A stretch of 29,184 nucleotides of DNA from an uncultured Lachnospiraceae bacterium (GTDB taxonomy: Bacteria; Bacillota_A; Clostridia; Lachnospirales; Lachnospiraceae): positions 1 through 29,184 of the forward strand of contig CAJUGZ010000015.1 of the NCBI GenBank assembly GCA_910585855.1, written 5' to 3'. The position numbers and the translations under genes are program-made. Shown one piece after another: positions 23,136-29,184 of this stretch; position 1 is the stretch's first letter, and the number at the start of each line of letters is the position of its first letter. The notes beneath the pieces were generated by a model that was not told the origin of the DNA, did no database searches, and saw only the letters and a program-made list of their open reading frames with translations.

Positions 23136-23169
23136 AAGAAATTATGACAGATAAAGCACCCCCCCTCCA

Positions 23170-24504
23170 TTAATCACTCCTCTTTCGCCGACTATAAACA
23201 AGATAACCACCCCCAGCCAAATCCGCCAATACCCATCCAATCGGTACAGACATCCAAATCCCCTTTACCCCAATCCAAGAAATCCCAGACAATGTATATG
23301 CAAGCACAACTCTTGTACCAAGCGAAATCACAGTAAGTACCACAGACATTCCGGGTCTTTTTACAGCCCGATAATATCCATACAGCAAAAACAGCACCCC
23401 AATCCCAAAATAAAATACCGCCTCAATCCGAAGATATCCCACTCCCACCCCAATAATATCCGTTCGAGAAGCATCTACAAATATTCTCATAAGAGGCTCT
23501 GCAAACCCACAGACGAAAGCACTGATCACCAAACAAAACCCAAATACCGTCAGCACTGCACTTTTCATCCCTTTTACAATTCTCTCCCGCTTCCCTGCCC
23601 CAAAGTTTTGAGCCACATAAGTAGAAAACGCATTTCCAAAATCCTGTACAGGAGAATAAGCAAAAGAATCAATCTTTACTGCCGCCGCAAAAGCTGCCAT
23701 TACCACCGATCCAAAACTATTTACCAGCCCCTGTACCATAAGAATCCCAAAATTCATAATAGACTGCTGCATACAAGTCAGTACGGACAACCCCGCAATT
23801 TCCTTTACTACCTGTCCGTCCCAATAGCAGTTCTGCCGTTTTATCCGAAGATTTAAACACTTTTTCCAATAAAAAATAAAAATCCCGATTCCAGACAAAT
23901 ACTGTGCCAAAACCGTAGCCACTGCAGCCCCCTTCACACCCCACTCAAATACCAATACAAAAAGCAAATCCAGCCCAATATTCACAATCGCCGATATCCC
24001 AAGAAAAAACAAAGGAACTACCGAATTTCCAATCGCCCGAAGCAAACAGGCAAAATAATTATACAAAAAAGTAGCTGCCAACCCCCAAAAAATATACCAC
24101 AAATACTCCCGCATCAAATCAATTACCTGCTCTGGCACACGCAAAAACCAAAGAATCTTATCCATCCCAAGATAAATCATCACATTTAACAAAAGTGTAA
24201 TCCCGCCAATCAAAACAAAAGAAAGAAAAAATCCATTCTTCAGCCGCTCAAAATTCCTGCTGCCAAACTGTATTGAAAAAAAAGCACTGCTTCCCATACA
24301 AAGCCCAAGCAAAATAGAAGTCAAAAAAACCATCAATGTATAAGAAGAGCCAACCGCCGCCAAAGCATTTTCTCCCAAATAACGACCCACAATAAAAGTA
24401 TCTGCAATATTGTATAACTGCTGAAGCAGATTTCCTATCATAAGAGGAAAAGCAAATTTCAAAAGATTTTTTGTAATTGCTCCCTCTGTCAAATCATAAT
24501 TCAA
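23170..24504 (-). CDS. MATE family efflux transporter
   Basis: 444 residues with about twelve membrane spans in two MatE halves. It would export organic cations or drugs by Na+ or H+ antiport. The N-terminus MNYDLTEGAITKNLLKFAFP and LLQQLYNIADTFIVGRYLG match the DinF/NorM-like Clostridia group, and a second-half FGNAFSTYVAQNFGAGKRER corresponds to the repeated family motif. The start is a TTG at 24504: it gives the family's normal N-terminus, has a purine-rich AGAGGGATAGGA upstream, and the nearby ATG is out of frame. It stands alone between REP2 copy E upstream and the TerD leader downstream. The substrate cannot be deduced. Confidence 0.94.
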   Translation of the reverse strand: MNYDLTEGAITKNLLKFAFPLMIGNLLQQLYNIADTFIVGRYLGENALAAVGSSYTLMVFLTSILLGLCMGSSAFFSIQFGSRNFERLKNGFFLSFVLIGGITLLLNVMIYLGMDKILWFLRVPEQVIDLMREYLWYIFWGLAATFLYNYFACLLRAIGNSVVPLFFLGISAIVNIGLDLLFVLVFEWGVKGAAVATVLAQYLSGIGIFIFYWKKCLNLRIKRQNCYWDGQVVKEIAGLSVLTCMQQSIMNFGILMVQGLVNSFGSVVMAAFAAAVKIDSFAYSPVQDFGNAFSTYVAQNFGAGKRERIVKGMKSAVLTVFGFCLVISAFVCGFAEPLMRIFVDASRTDIIGVGVGYLRIEAVFYFGIGVLFLLYGYYRAVKRPGMSVVLTVISLGTRVVLAYTLSGISWIGVKGIWMSVPIGWVLADLAGGGYLVYSRRKRSD

Positions 24505-24584
24505 TCCTATCCCTCTTTCTACTCCATTCTAATCTTCTCTCCACCTAAAAAACTTCACTTAACCCATATCCTTTTTTCCAGAGA

Positions 24585-24734
24585 GGACGCCAAAATCCAA
24601 AGGAAGGCCTATGAAGGGTCATCATTTCCCATCGGCACTTAGGCACGGTCTTTTCGTGCCTTATGTGTCCGCTACGAGGAAATGCTAAGCAAAAACGAAC
24701 CCGGAATAGACCTTCCTTCCAATTTCAGCGTCCC
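24585..24734 (+). repeat. REP2 structured repeat copy E
   Basis: The most complete copy, from GGACGCCAAAATCC to ATTTCAGCGTCCC. The nested helix is GGACGC/GCGTCC, AAGGAAGG/CCTTCCTT, CTAT/ATAG, GGGT/ACCC, CATTTCC/GGAAATG, CGGCAC/GTGTCCG, and apical AGGCACG/CGTGCCT (24641-24661) with loop GTCTTTT. It starts 12 bp after the stop codon of the ArsC/Spx-like gene and ends 80 bp before the MATE start, so it occupies a terminator position. Confidence 0.88.
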
Positions 24735-24745
24735 ACTCTTAACTT

Positions 24746-25093
24746 CTAAAGGTTCTTCTCCCACTCTGCTTCTCGAAATCCCACCAGCACAATATCCTCC
24801 AGCACCAAAATCGGTCTTTTCACCAACATTCCATCTGTAGCCAATAACTGATACTGCTCCTCTTCACTCATATCCGGCAGCTTTTCCTTTAAATTCTTTT
24901 CTTTATAAATTACACCGCTGGTATTAAAAAATCGTTTTAACGGCAGTCCGCTCTTTTTATGCCATTCCTTTAATTCCTCTACTGTAGGACGATTCTCCTT
25001 AATATGCCGATCGATATATTGGCATCCCTTTGCATCCAGCCATTTCTTTGCCTTCTGACAAGTTGTACACTTTGGGTATTCTAAAAATAACAT
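24746..25093 (-). CDS. ArsC/Spx/MgsR-like thioredoxin-fold protein
   Basis: 115 residues. Thioredoxin-like ArsC family: the N-terminal YPKCTTCQKAKKWLDAKG has a CxxC (Cys10 and Cys13 by count), and the C-terminal half has RFFNTSG and LVKRPILV with the conserved Arg-Pro, giving a complete ArsC fold. CxxC rather than a single Cys is typical of Spx-like redox regulators and of YffB-type proteins, so arsenate reduction should not be assumed. Basic RNA-polymerase-binding features of Spx are not obvious. AGGAGG lies eight bases before the ATG. It begins 40 bp after the stop of the Thg1-like gene and probably shares its transcript; REP2 copy E follows directly. Confidence 0.88.
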   Translation of the reverse strand: MLFLEYPKCTTCQKAKKWLDAKGCQYIDRHIKENRPTVEELKEWHKKSGLPLKRFFNTSGVIYKEKNLKEKLPDMSEEEQYQLLATDGMLVKRPILVLEDIVLVGFREAEWEKNL

Positions 25094-25133
25094 ATTCTGT
25101 TCCTCCTATGCTCTGCTGTCTATTTTTTACTAA

Positions 25134-25892
25134 TCAATCATCCAAAAAACCTTCTACCCACTTTCCATATTCCTCTTTCACCTTTAGTTCATACTCCACA
25201 TATAATTTCCGTCGTTTTGCCTCTACCTGTTCCTGCATAATCGGATTATAACCAACCTTTTGTTCTTCTCGAAAGTAAACCCCTATCCCTCTCTTCTGCC
25301 ATCCGGGAAGATCATTAAAATTAATTCCTCTCTCAAACAACAGTTCATTTTTGAATGCAGTTGTCCTACCCTGTAAATATTCTGTCGCTTTTAACTTACT
25401 GTTTCCTTCCTTTCGAAGTGTCCAATAACACCAAGCATTTAAAGCATTGCGATGTGCATCCTCCTGCCTCCATACAAAATAATCCCTCACCCTTTCCCGA
25501 TTTGGCAGAGGAATTACCCTGCAGTCAAACACTGCTATCCGTCCAAGTGCAAGAGAAAAAGCCGCACTTGCCTCACCTGCCAAAGTAGAATTAATCTTTC
25601 GCACTTTTCTCCCAAACGTCCTGTCTTCTGGATGAAACAACAAAGAAATCTCATCACTCTCAGTAAAACCATAAACAACCCGAAATCCGCAATCCATCAG
25701 ATGCAGAACCGTTTTCACCATAAGATCCCGAAACCGCACATCAAAAGGCGCTTCAAACTGACAAACTTCCTTTGTAAGTTTTGTAAAAGTCCGGCCATCC
25801 AATCGAACTGCCAAATACAAATCCGGCAAAACAATTTGATCTAGTGACTGTTCATATACTCTCATTTTTATATCAAATTCATCAAACTTCAT
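25134..25892 (-). CDS. Thg1-like tRNA 3'-5' nucleotidyltransferase (bacterial TLP)
   Basis: 252 residues from ATG 25892, where GGAGG lies nine bases upstream and the family N-terminus MKFDEFDIKMRVYEQ begins; a longer in-frame reading back to 26096 lies inside the neighbouring gene. Thg1 enzymes activate a 5'-phosphorylated RNA end and add nucleotides in the 3'-5' direction. The two-metal site is visible as AVRLDGRTFTKL (Asp32) and GFTESDEISLLF (Asp80, Glu81). The C-terminal Thg1 segment has DYFVWRQEDAHRNALNAWCY, replacing the eukaryotic HNNLYN-type motif. Known bacterial TLPs repair 5'-truncated tRNAs rather than adding G-1 to tRNAHis, since bacterial tRNAHis genes usually encode G-1. The gene overlaps the upstream kinase by 11 bp, so the two are translationally coupled. 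Confidence 0.92.
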   Translation of the reverse strand: MKFDEFDIKMRVYEQSLDQIVLPDLYLAVRLDGRTFTKLTKEVCQFEAPFDVRFRDLMVKTVLHLMDCGFRVVYGFTESDEISLLFHPEDRTFGRKVRKINSTLAGEASAAFSLALGRIAVFDCRVIPLPNRERVRDYFVWRQEDAHRNALNAWCYWTLRKEGNSKLKATEYLQGRTTAFKNELLFERGINFNDLPGWQKRGIGVYFREEQKVGYNPIMQEQVEAKRRKLYVEYELKVKEEYGKWVEGFLDD

Positions 25893-26331
25893 CCCTATCT
25901 TCCTCCCAATTCTCCACTCTCCAACCTCCCTTTTCCATAGCCACATAATAAAGCAAATCAAACCCTTCCCTATAATCAGGAAGCTCCAATTTTCTAAAGG
26001 TAGCAGCGACGGCACAGCGAGAAACCTTCGCCTTGCCCTCCCTTCTCTCATTTCTTTCCATACATTCCCCCACACAAGACTGAAAATAATACCCAACTAC
26101 CCGATAACCATACTGTCTTGCAGCAGCAATATATTTCTTTCGATCCTCCTGTGTAGGATTCGTATTATCCACTACAAAACCGATTCCCTGCTCCAAACAC
26201 TGCTCCATTTTTATCCGTTCTTTATTTCGTGTATGCAAAATATCCAAACTAACCTGTTCATATCCCTGCGAAAAAAACTCCCGATAAAAACTGCTCTTTC
26301 CACTAGCCTGTATTCCAATAAATAAAATCAT
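25882..26331 (-). CDS. P-loop kinase resembling the PNKP/T4 Pnk 5'-polynucleotide kinase domain
   Basis: 149 residues, cytoplasmic. Walker A is GIQASGKS (6-13). Asp30 in VSLDILHTRNK sits where PNKP has its catalytic Asp, and the motif VVDNTNPT (53-60) followed by EDRKKYIAAARQYGYRVVGY closely recalls the DNTNP segment of animal PNKP. An Arg-rich lid (MERNERREGK) and an ending PDYREGFD also fit. The family transfers ATP gamma-phosphate to 5'-OH ends of RNA or DNA; other P-loop kinases share the fold, so the substrate is inferred. The ATG has only a weak ribosome site (GTGAAAAG). It overlaps the Thg1-like gene and heads the probable kinase/Thg1/ArsC-like transcript. Confidence 0.82.
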   Translation of the reverse strand: MILFIGIQASGKSSFYREFFSQGYEQVSLDILHTRNKERIKMEQCLEQGIGFVVDNTNPTQEDRKKYIAAARQYGYRVVGYYFQSCVGECMERNERREGKAKVSRCAVAATFRKLELPDYREGFDLLYYVAMEKGGWRVENWEEDRDEV

Positions 26332-26444
26332 AGTCTTTTCACTACTAAATTCACTCTTAAAGATATTTTTCTCTCCTCTCTCAGCTATAACTACTAACTA
26401 CAAAATGATATTGCTGTACAATTACTCTATTTTCCGTTGGAAGT

Positions 26445-26503
26445 ACGCAGCCAAAATCCGAAGGAAGGTCTGCGCAGGGTCATCATTTCCCGTCGGCACT
26501 TAG
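26445..26503 (+). repeat. REP2 repeat copy F, truncated half
   Basis: GTACGCAGCCAAAATCCGAA, then GGAAGGTCTGCGCAGGG and TCATCATTTCCCGTCGGCACTTAG match the left half of the family. The copy stops exactly where the apical stem would start. The rest of the 266-bp spacer (26332-26597) holds the kdgK terminator and the kinase leader. Confidence 0.75.
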
Positions 26504-26520
26504 AATAGAAAATTTTACAA

Positions 26521-26565
26521 TCTGAAAAACTCTGCCCCAGAATACTATCTGAAAAGCAGAGTTTT
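26521..26565 (-). terminator. Intrinsic terminator of kdgK
   Basis: On the minus strand AAAACTCTGC and GCAGAGTTTT form a 10-bp stem around a 20-nt loop and continue into TTTTTC. It starts 33 bp after the kdgK stop codon. Confidence 0.75.
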
Positions 26566-26597
26566 GTCCATTTTTCCAATTCAATTACAAACAAAAA

Positions 26598-27629
26598 TTA
26601 TCTTTGAACACGCCCAGAAGCATCGCCGCCAGCCAAAGTTTCTACTTCCTTACGAGATACCAAATTGAAATCTCCCGGAATCGTATGTTTCAATGCAGAA
26701 GCAGCTACACCAAATTCCAAAGCATCTTTAAAGTTCTTTCCGTCTACTAATCCGCAAATTGTACCACCGGCAAAAGAATCCCCGCCACCAACACGGTCAA
26801 CAATCGGATGAATACTATAAGTCTTTGAATGATAAAATTCTTTGCTATCTCTGGAATAAATACAAGCTGACCATCCATTATCAGAAGCACTGCGGCTAAC
26901 CCGAAGTGAACTTACACAATATTCAAAGTTATATTTCTCTACCATCTGCTCAAAAATGCTCTTATAACCGGCTAATTCCAATTCACCGCTGGTTACATCG
27001 GTATTTCCCGGCTTAAATCCTAATACTAATTCTGCATCTTCTTCATTTCCAATGCAGACATCAACATACTGCATTAAATTTGACATTACCTTCTGTGCCT
27101 TCTCAGAAGACCACAACTTTTTACGGAAGTTCAAATCTACAGAAACCTTTACTCCATGTTTCTTTGCAGCCTTTAATGCTTCTTCTGTCAATGCAGCAGC
27201 AGAATCCGATACAGCCGGTGTAATTCCGGTAAAATGAAACCAATCAGCACCCTCAAAAATCTTATCAAAATCAAAGTCAGCAGCCGTAGCTGTAGAGATA
27301 GAAGAATGTGCTCTATCATATACAACCTTAGAAGGACGCATAGAAGAACCCGACTCCAAATAATAAATTCCCAATCTTTCGCCGCACTTTGCAATATTCT
27401 TTGTTCCTACATTATATTTTCTTAATGCAGCAACTGCACATTCACCGATTTCATTATCCGGTACTGCAGTAACAAATTCTGCATCATGTCCATAATTTGC
27501 CAAAGAAACTGCCACATTTGCTTCACCGCCGCCATAACATACGTCAAATTCGTCTGCCTGAATAAACTTCTCATTATTTGGTGTTGATAATCTCAGCATA
27601 ATTTCGCCCATTGTAATAACTTTTGCCAT
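26598..27629 (-). CDS. kdgK: 2-keto-3-deoxygluconate kinase (PfkB family)
   Basis: 343 residues from ATG 27629, where GGAGG lies ten bases upstream and the family start MAKVITMGEIMLRLSTP begins; an in-frame reading to 27746 adds an unrelated tail. PfkB sugar kinase that would phosphorylate KDG to KDPG with ATP in the cytoplasm. Visible motifs are the sugar-binding YGGGEANVAVSLANYG near residue 32 and the catalytic GGGDSFAGG (281-289, Asp284 as base). PfkB enzymes are hard to assign by sequence alone; the adjacent KDPG aldolase gene decides for KDG kinase. The 152-bp spacer to the aldolase gene has a TATAAT at 27687-27682 with a poor -35, so a second start is possible. It ends at an intrinsic terminator. 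Confidence 0.9.
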   Translation of the reverse strand: MAKVITMGEIMLRLSTPNNEKFIQADEFDVCYGGGEANVAVSLANYGHDAEFVTAVPDNEIGECAVAALRKYNVGTKNIAKCGERLGIYYLESGSSMRPSKVVYDRAHSSISTATAADFDFDKIFEGADWFHFTGITPAVSDSAAALTEEALKAAKKHGVKVSVDLNFRKKLWSSEKAQKVMSNLMQYVDVCIGNEEDAELVLGFKPGNTDVTSGELELAGYKSIFEQMVEKYNFEYCVSSLRVSRSASDNGWSACIYSRDSKEFYHSKTYSIHPIVDRVGGGDSFAGGTICGLVDGKNFKDALEFGVAASALKHTIPGDFNLVSRKEVETLAGGDASGRVQR

Positions 27630-27781
27630 TGTTCGAATTCCTCCATTTTTTTGTTTTGATTTTTTTTCGACTTTACTACTAATTATAATAAACTGCAGCT
27701 TTTGTAAACCGCCCATTTTCCAAATCCAACCAGACGGCATCCACATTATTTTAACACAGTTATTTCTGATCGTAATCTATC

Positions 27782-28744
27782 TTATTTCTGTACCAAATGC
27801 AGTGCAAATCCACCAAATTCACCTTTAAAATAAACTGCCTTCATATTGCCCTTTGCATCATACTTAGCAGTATCCATATCAAATTCAAATCCTCTCTTCT
27901 CTAAGTGATAGATTGCCCGATTGATATAATTGGTCTGGATTGCCACATGTCCGTTTGCTCCCAAATAAGGTTTCTTCATCACTTCAAAACCTGTTCCTGC
28001 AAAGATAGAACTATTTCCGACTTTCTTTTCAAATCCAAACATCTTATTCAATGCTGTTGCAATTCCGTCTGCATCTTCTTCATCCTTAGCATTGATACCG
28101 ATATGTTTCATCTCAAATCCTAACATCGTATCTACAGCCTGCTGTGTCAACTTCTTAATTCCTTCAAAATCACCGTTCTTCAGCATATCCTTATTTACCA
28201 TCCAGCTTCCGCCACATGCAATAATTTTGCCAAAATCAAGATAAGAAGTTAAATTAGCTGCATTAATACCACCTGTAGGCATAAACTTCATAGTTGTATA
28301 AGGAGCTGCCATTGACTTAATCATATTTAAGCCGCCTGCTGCTTCAGCCGGGAAGAATTTTACTACTTCCAGTCCTAACTCAATCGCAACTTCCACATCA
28401 CTTGGATTTGCTGTACCCGGTGTTACAGGAATCCCTTTATCTACACAGTATTTTACAACTTTTGGATTTAATCCCGGACTTACAATAAACTTCGCACCAG
28501 CATTTACGGCACGATCTACCTGCTCTGTTGTCAAAACAGTACCAGCACCTACCAACAGTTCTGGAAACTTTGAAGCCATAATCCGAATCGATTCTTCCGC
28601 TGCATCTGTACGGAATGTTACTTCTGCACAAGGAAGTCCGCCTTCTACCAAAGCCTTTGCCAAAGGTTCTGCATCCTCTACCTTGTCCAATGCAATTACA
28701 GGTACAATACCAATCTTGCTAATCTCTTCCAATACCTTGTTCAT
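27782..28744 (-). CDS. eda: KDPG/KHG aldolase fused to a C-terminal VOC (glyoxalase-like) domain
   Basis: 320 residues. Residues 1-205 are a class I KDPG aldolase, which splits KDPG into pyruvate and glyceraldehyde 3-phosphate. Glu41 and Arg45 lie in AEVTFRT, GAGTVL follows, and the Schiff-base Lys129 is in VVKFFPAE; the phosphate loop is PTGGI. Residues about 212-320 are extra: EMKHIGINAKDEEDADGIA, GHVAIQTNYINRAIYHLEKR and GEFGGFALHLVQK look like a VOC fold, whose metal-binding residues I cannot assign. Ordinary Eda proteins are about 210 residues long. AAGGAGA precedes the ATG. It is the first gene before kdgK and is driven by a consensus promoter; together they finish galacturonate/glucuronate or KDG breakdown. 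Confidence 0.92.
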   Translation of the reverse strand: MNKVLEEISKIGIVPVIALDKVEDAEPLAKALVEGGLPCAEVTFRTDAAEESIRIMASKFPELLVGAGTVLTTEQVDRAVNAGAKFIVSPGLNPKVVKYCVDKGIPVTPGTANPSDVEVAIELGLEVVKFFPAEAAGGLNMIKSMAAPYTTMKFMPTGGINAANLTSYLDFGKIIACGGSWMVNKDMLKNGDFEGIKKLTQQAVDTMLGFEMKHIGINAKDEEDADGIATALNKMFGFEKKVGNSSIFAGTGFEVMKKPYLGANGHVAIQTNYINRAIYHLEKRGFEFDMDTAKYDAKGNMKAVYFKGEFGGFALHLVQK

Positions 28745-28876
28745 TTTTGCTGTCTCCTTTTCTTCACTCTTGTCAAAACAAATTTAATAATCTGCTCTGA
28801 CAATCATTTACAAGTTACATTTTATTACTTAAATTTCTAATTCTACAACCAAGGCAAGTTCTATAAACATAATTTT

Positions 28877-28905
28877 ATTATAAAATTCACCGCCTTGTTT
28901 GTCAA
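28877..28905 (-). promoter_or_regulatory. Consensus sigma-A promoter of eda-kdgK
   Basis: Minus strand TTGACA (28905-28900), 17-bp spacer, TATAAT (28882-28877): both boxes perfect. The predicted leader is about 125 nt. It contains the inverted pair TGACAA/TTGTCA (28798-28803 and 28770-28775), a candidate hairpin or operator. Confidence 0.85.
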
Positions 28906-28942
28906 CGCTTTTATAAGGTGTCTTCCATAAGTCTTTTGAATA

Positions 28943-29184
28943 GAGGACGCCAGATTCGAAAACGGTGAACCGCCTGCTGTTCCACGTTTCCAAAAAGTAA
29001 GAAGTTCTAAGACTTCTGCATTTCTATGCATCCAACCGGACAGACCGGAGCGCAATTCGCCTGCATGACAGCCAAAACGAAACTGACATCCCAAAAGACT
29101 TCACCTGCCACAAAACAATCACTCCCAAAACAGATGCAGGCTAAACACGCTCCTTTTTTTTCACACACTGCATGGAAGCAGTAT
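28943..29184 (+). repeat. REP1 interspersed repeat, copy 3, running to the window end
   Basis: Same order of landmarks as copies 1 and 2: GAGGACGCCAGATTCGAAAA, AAGAAGTTCTAAGACTTCTG, CCGGACAGACCGG, GCTAAACACGCTCC plus T8, and CACACACTGCATGGAAGCAG. It is more diverged in the middle (GACAGCCAAAACGAAACTG). The last base of the window falls at the same repeat position as base 1 of the window does in copy 1. Confidence 0.85.

Noticed and set aside
24746..25093. Dedicated arsenate reductase
   Set aside because: The N-terminal CxxC is Spx/YffB-like and no arsR, arsB or acr3 gene is adjacent.
25893..26096. N-terminal extension of the Thg1-like protein
   Set aside because: It would overlap the kinase gene by some 200 bp, matches nothing in Thg1, and the ATG at 25892 has its own GGAGG.
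5374..26503. CRISPR array
   Set aside because: Repeats are kilobases apart, about 150-240 bp long, and lie between unrelated genes. No short regular spacing and no cas genes.

Overview
The window looks like chromosomal DNA of a low-GC Clostridia member, most likely Lachnospiraceae-like. The basis is an AT-rich composition, AGGAGG-type ribosome sites, an Nfn-type electron-bifurcating pair, a KDPG aldolase carrying a C-terminal VOC domain, and many Cys-lipoproteins and Big2/SH3b surface proteins. No species can be assigned. All 19 convincing genes lie on the minus strand, so transcription runs from the high to the low coordinate. I see no tRNA, rRNA, transposase, phage gene or CRISPR array.

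Layout from high to low coordinate: (1) eda-VOC and kdgK (28744-26598), the KDPG/KDG end of sugar-acid catabolism, behind a consensus promoter. (2) A polynucleotide-kinase-like P-loop protein overlapping a Thg1-like 3'-5' nucleotidyltransferase, followed by an ArsC/Spx-like thioredoxin-fold protein (26331-24746); the first two resemble a 5'-end RNA repair module. (3) A MATE exporter with a TTG start. (4) Two adjacent TerD proteins. (5) A 1462-residue secreted Big2 repeat protein. (6) A zinc-ribbon/TPR/chitobiase-C-like membrane protein followed by nfnA and nfnB. (7) rlmH. (8) An LRR lipoprotein. (9) A five-SH3b NlpC/P60 hydrolase. (10) A SUKH (SMI1/KNR4) protein. (11) A DUF3810-like membrane metalloprotease and a DUF3298/4163-like lipoprotein. 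(12) A three-gene ABC importer operon.

The intergenic spaces are the most unusual part. Two families of interspersed, hairpin-rich, non-coding repeats fill them. REP1 (about 240 bp, three full copies plus a decayed inverted arm) occupies both extreme ends of the window and the largest gap. REP2 (about 150 bp, four full and two broken copies) folds into a long nested hairpin. Its 7-bp apical stem changes sequence between copies with compensatory substitutions, while a GTNTTTT loop stays fixed. Both families begin with a similar GGACGCC-like terminus and sit at ends of transcription units, often beside intrinsic terminators. The window starts and stops at the same point of REP1, which suggests it is a contig bounded by unresolved repeats.
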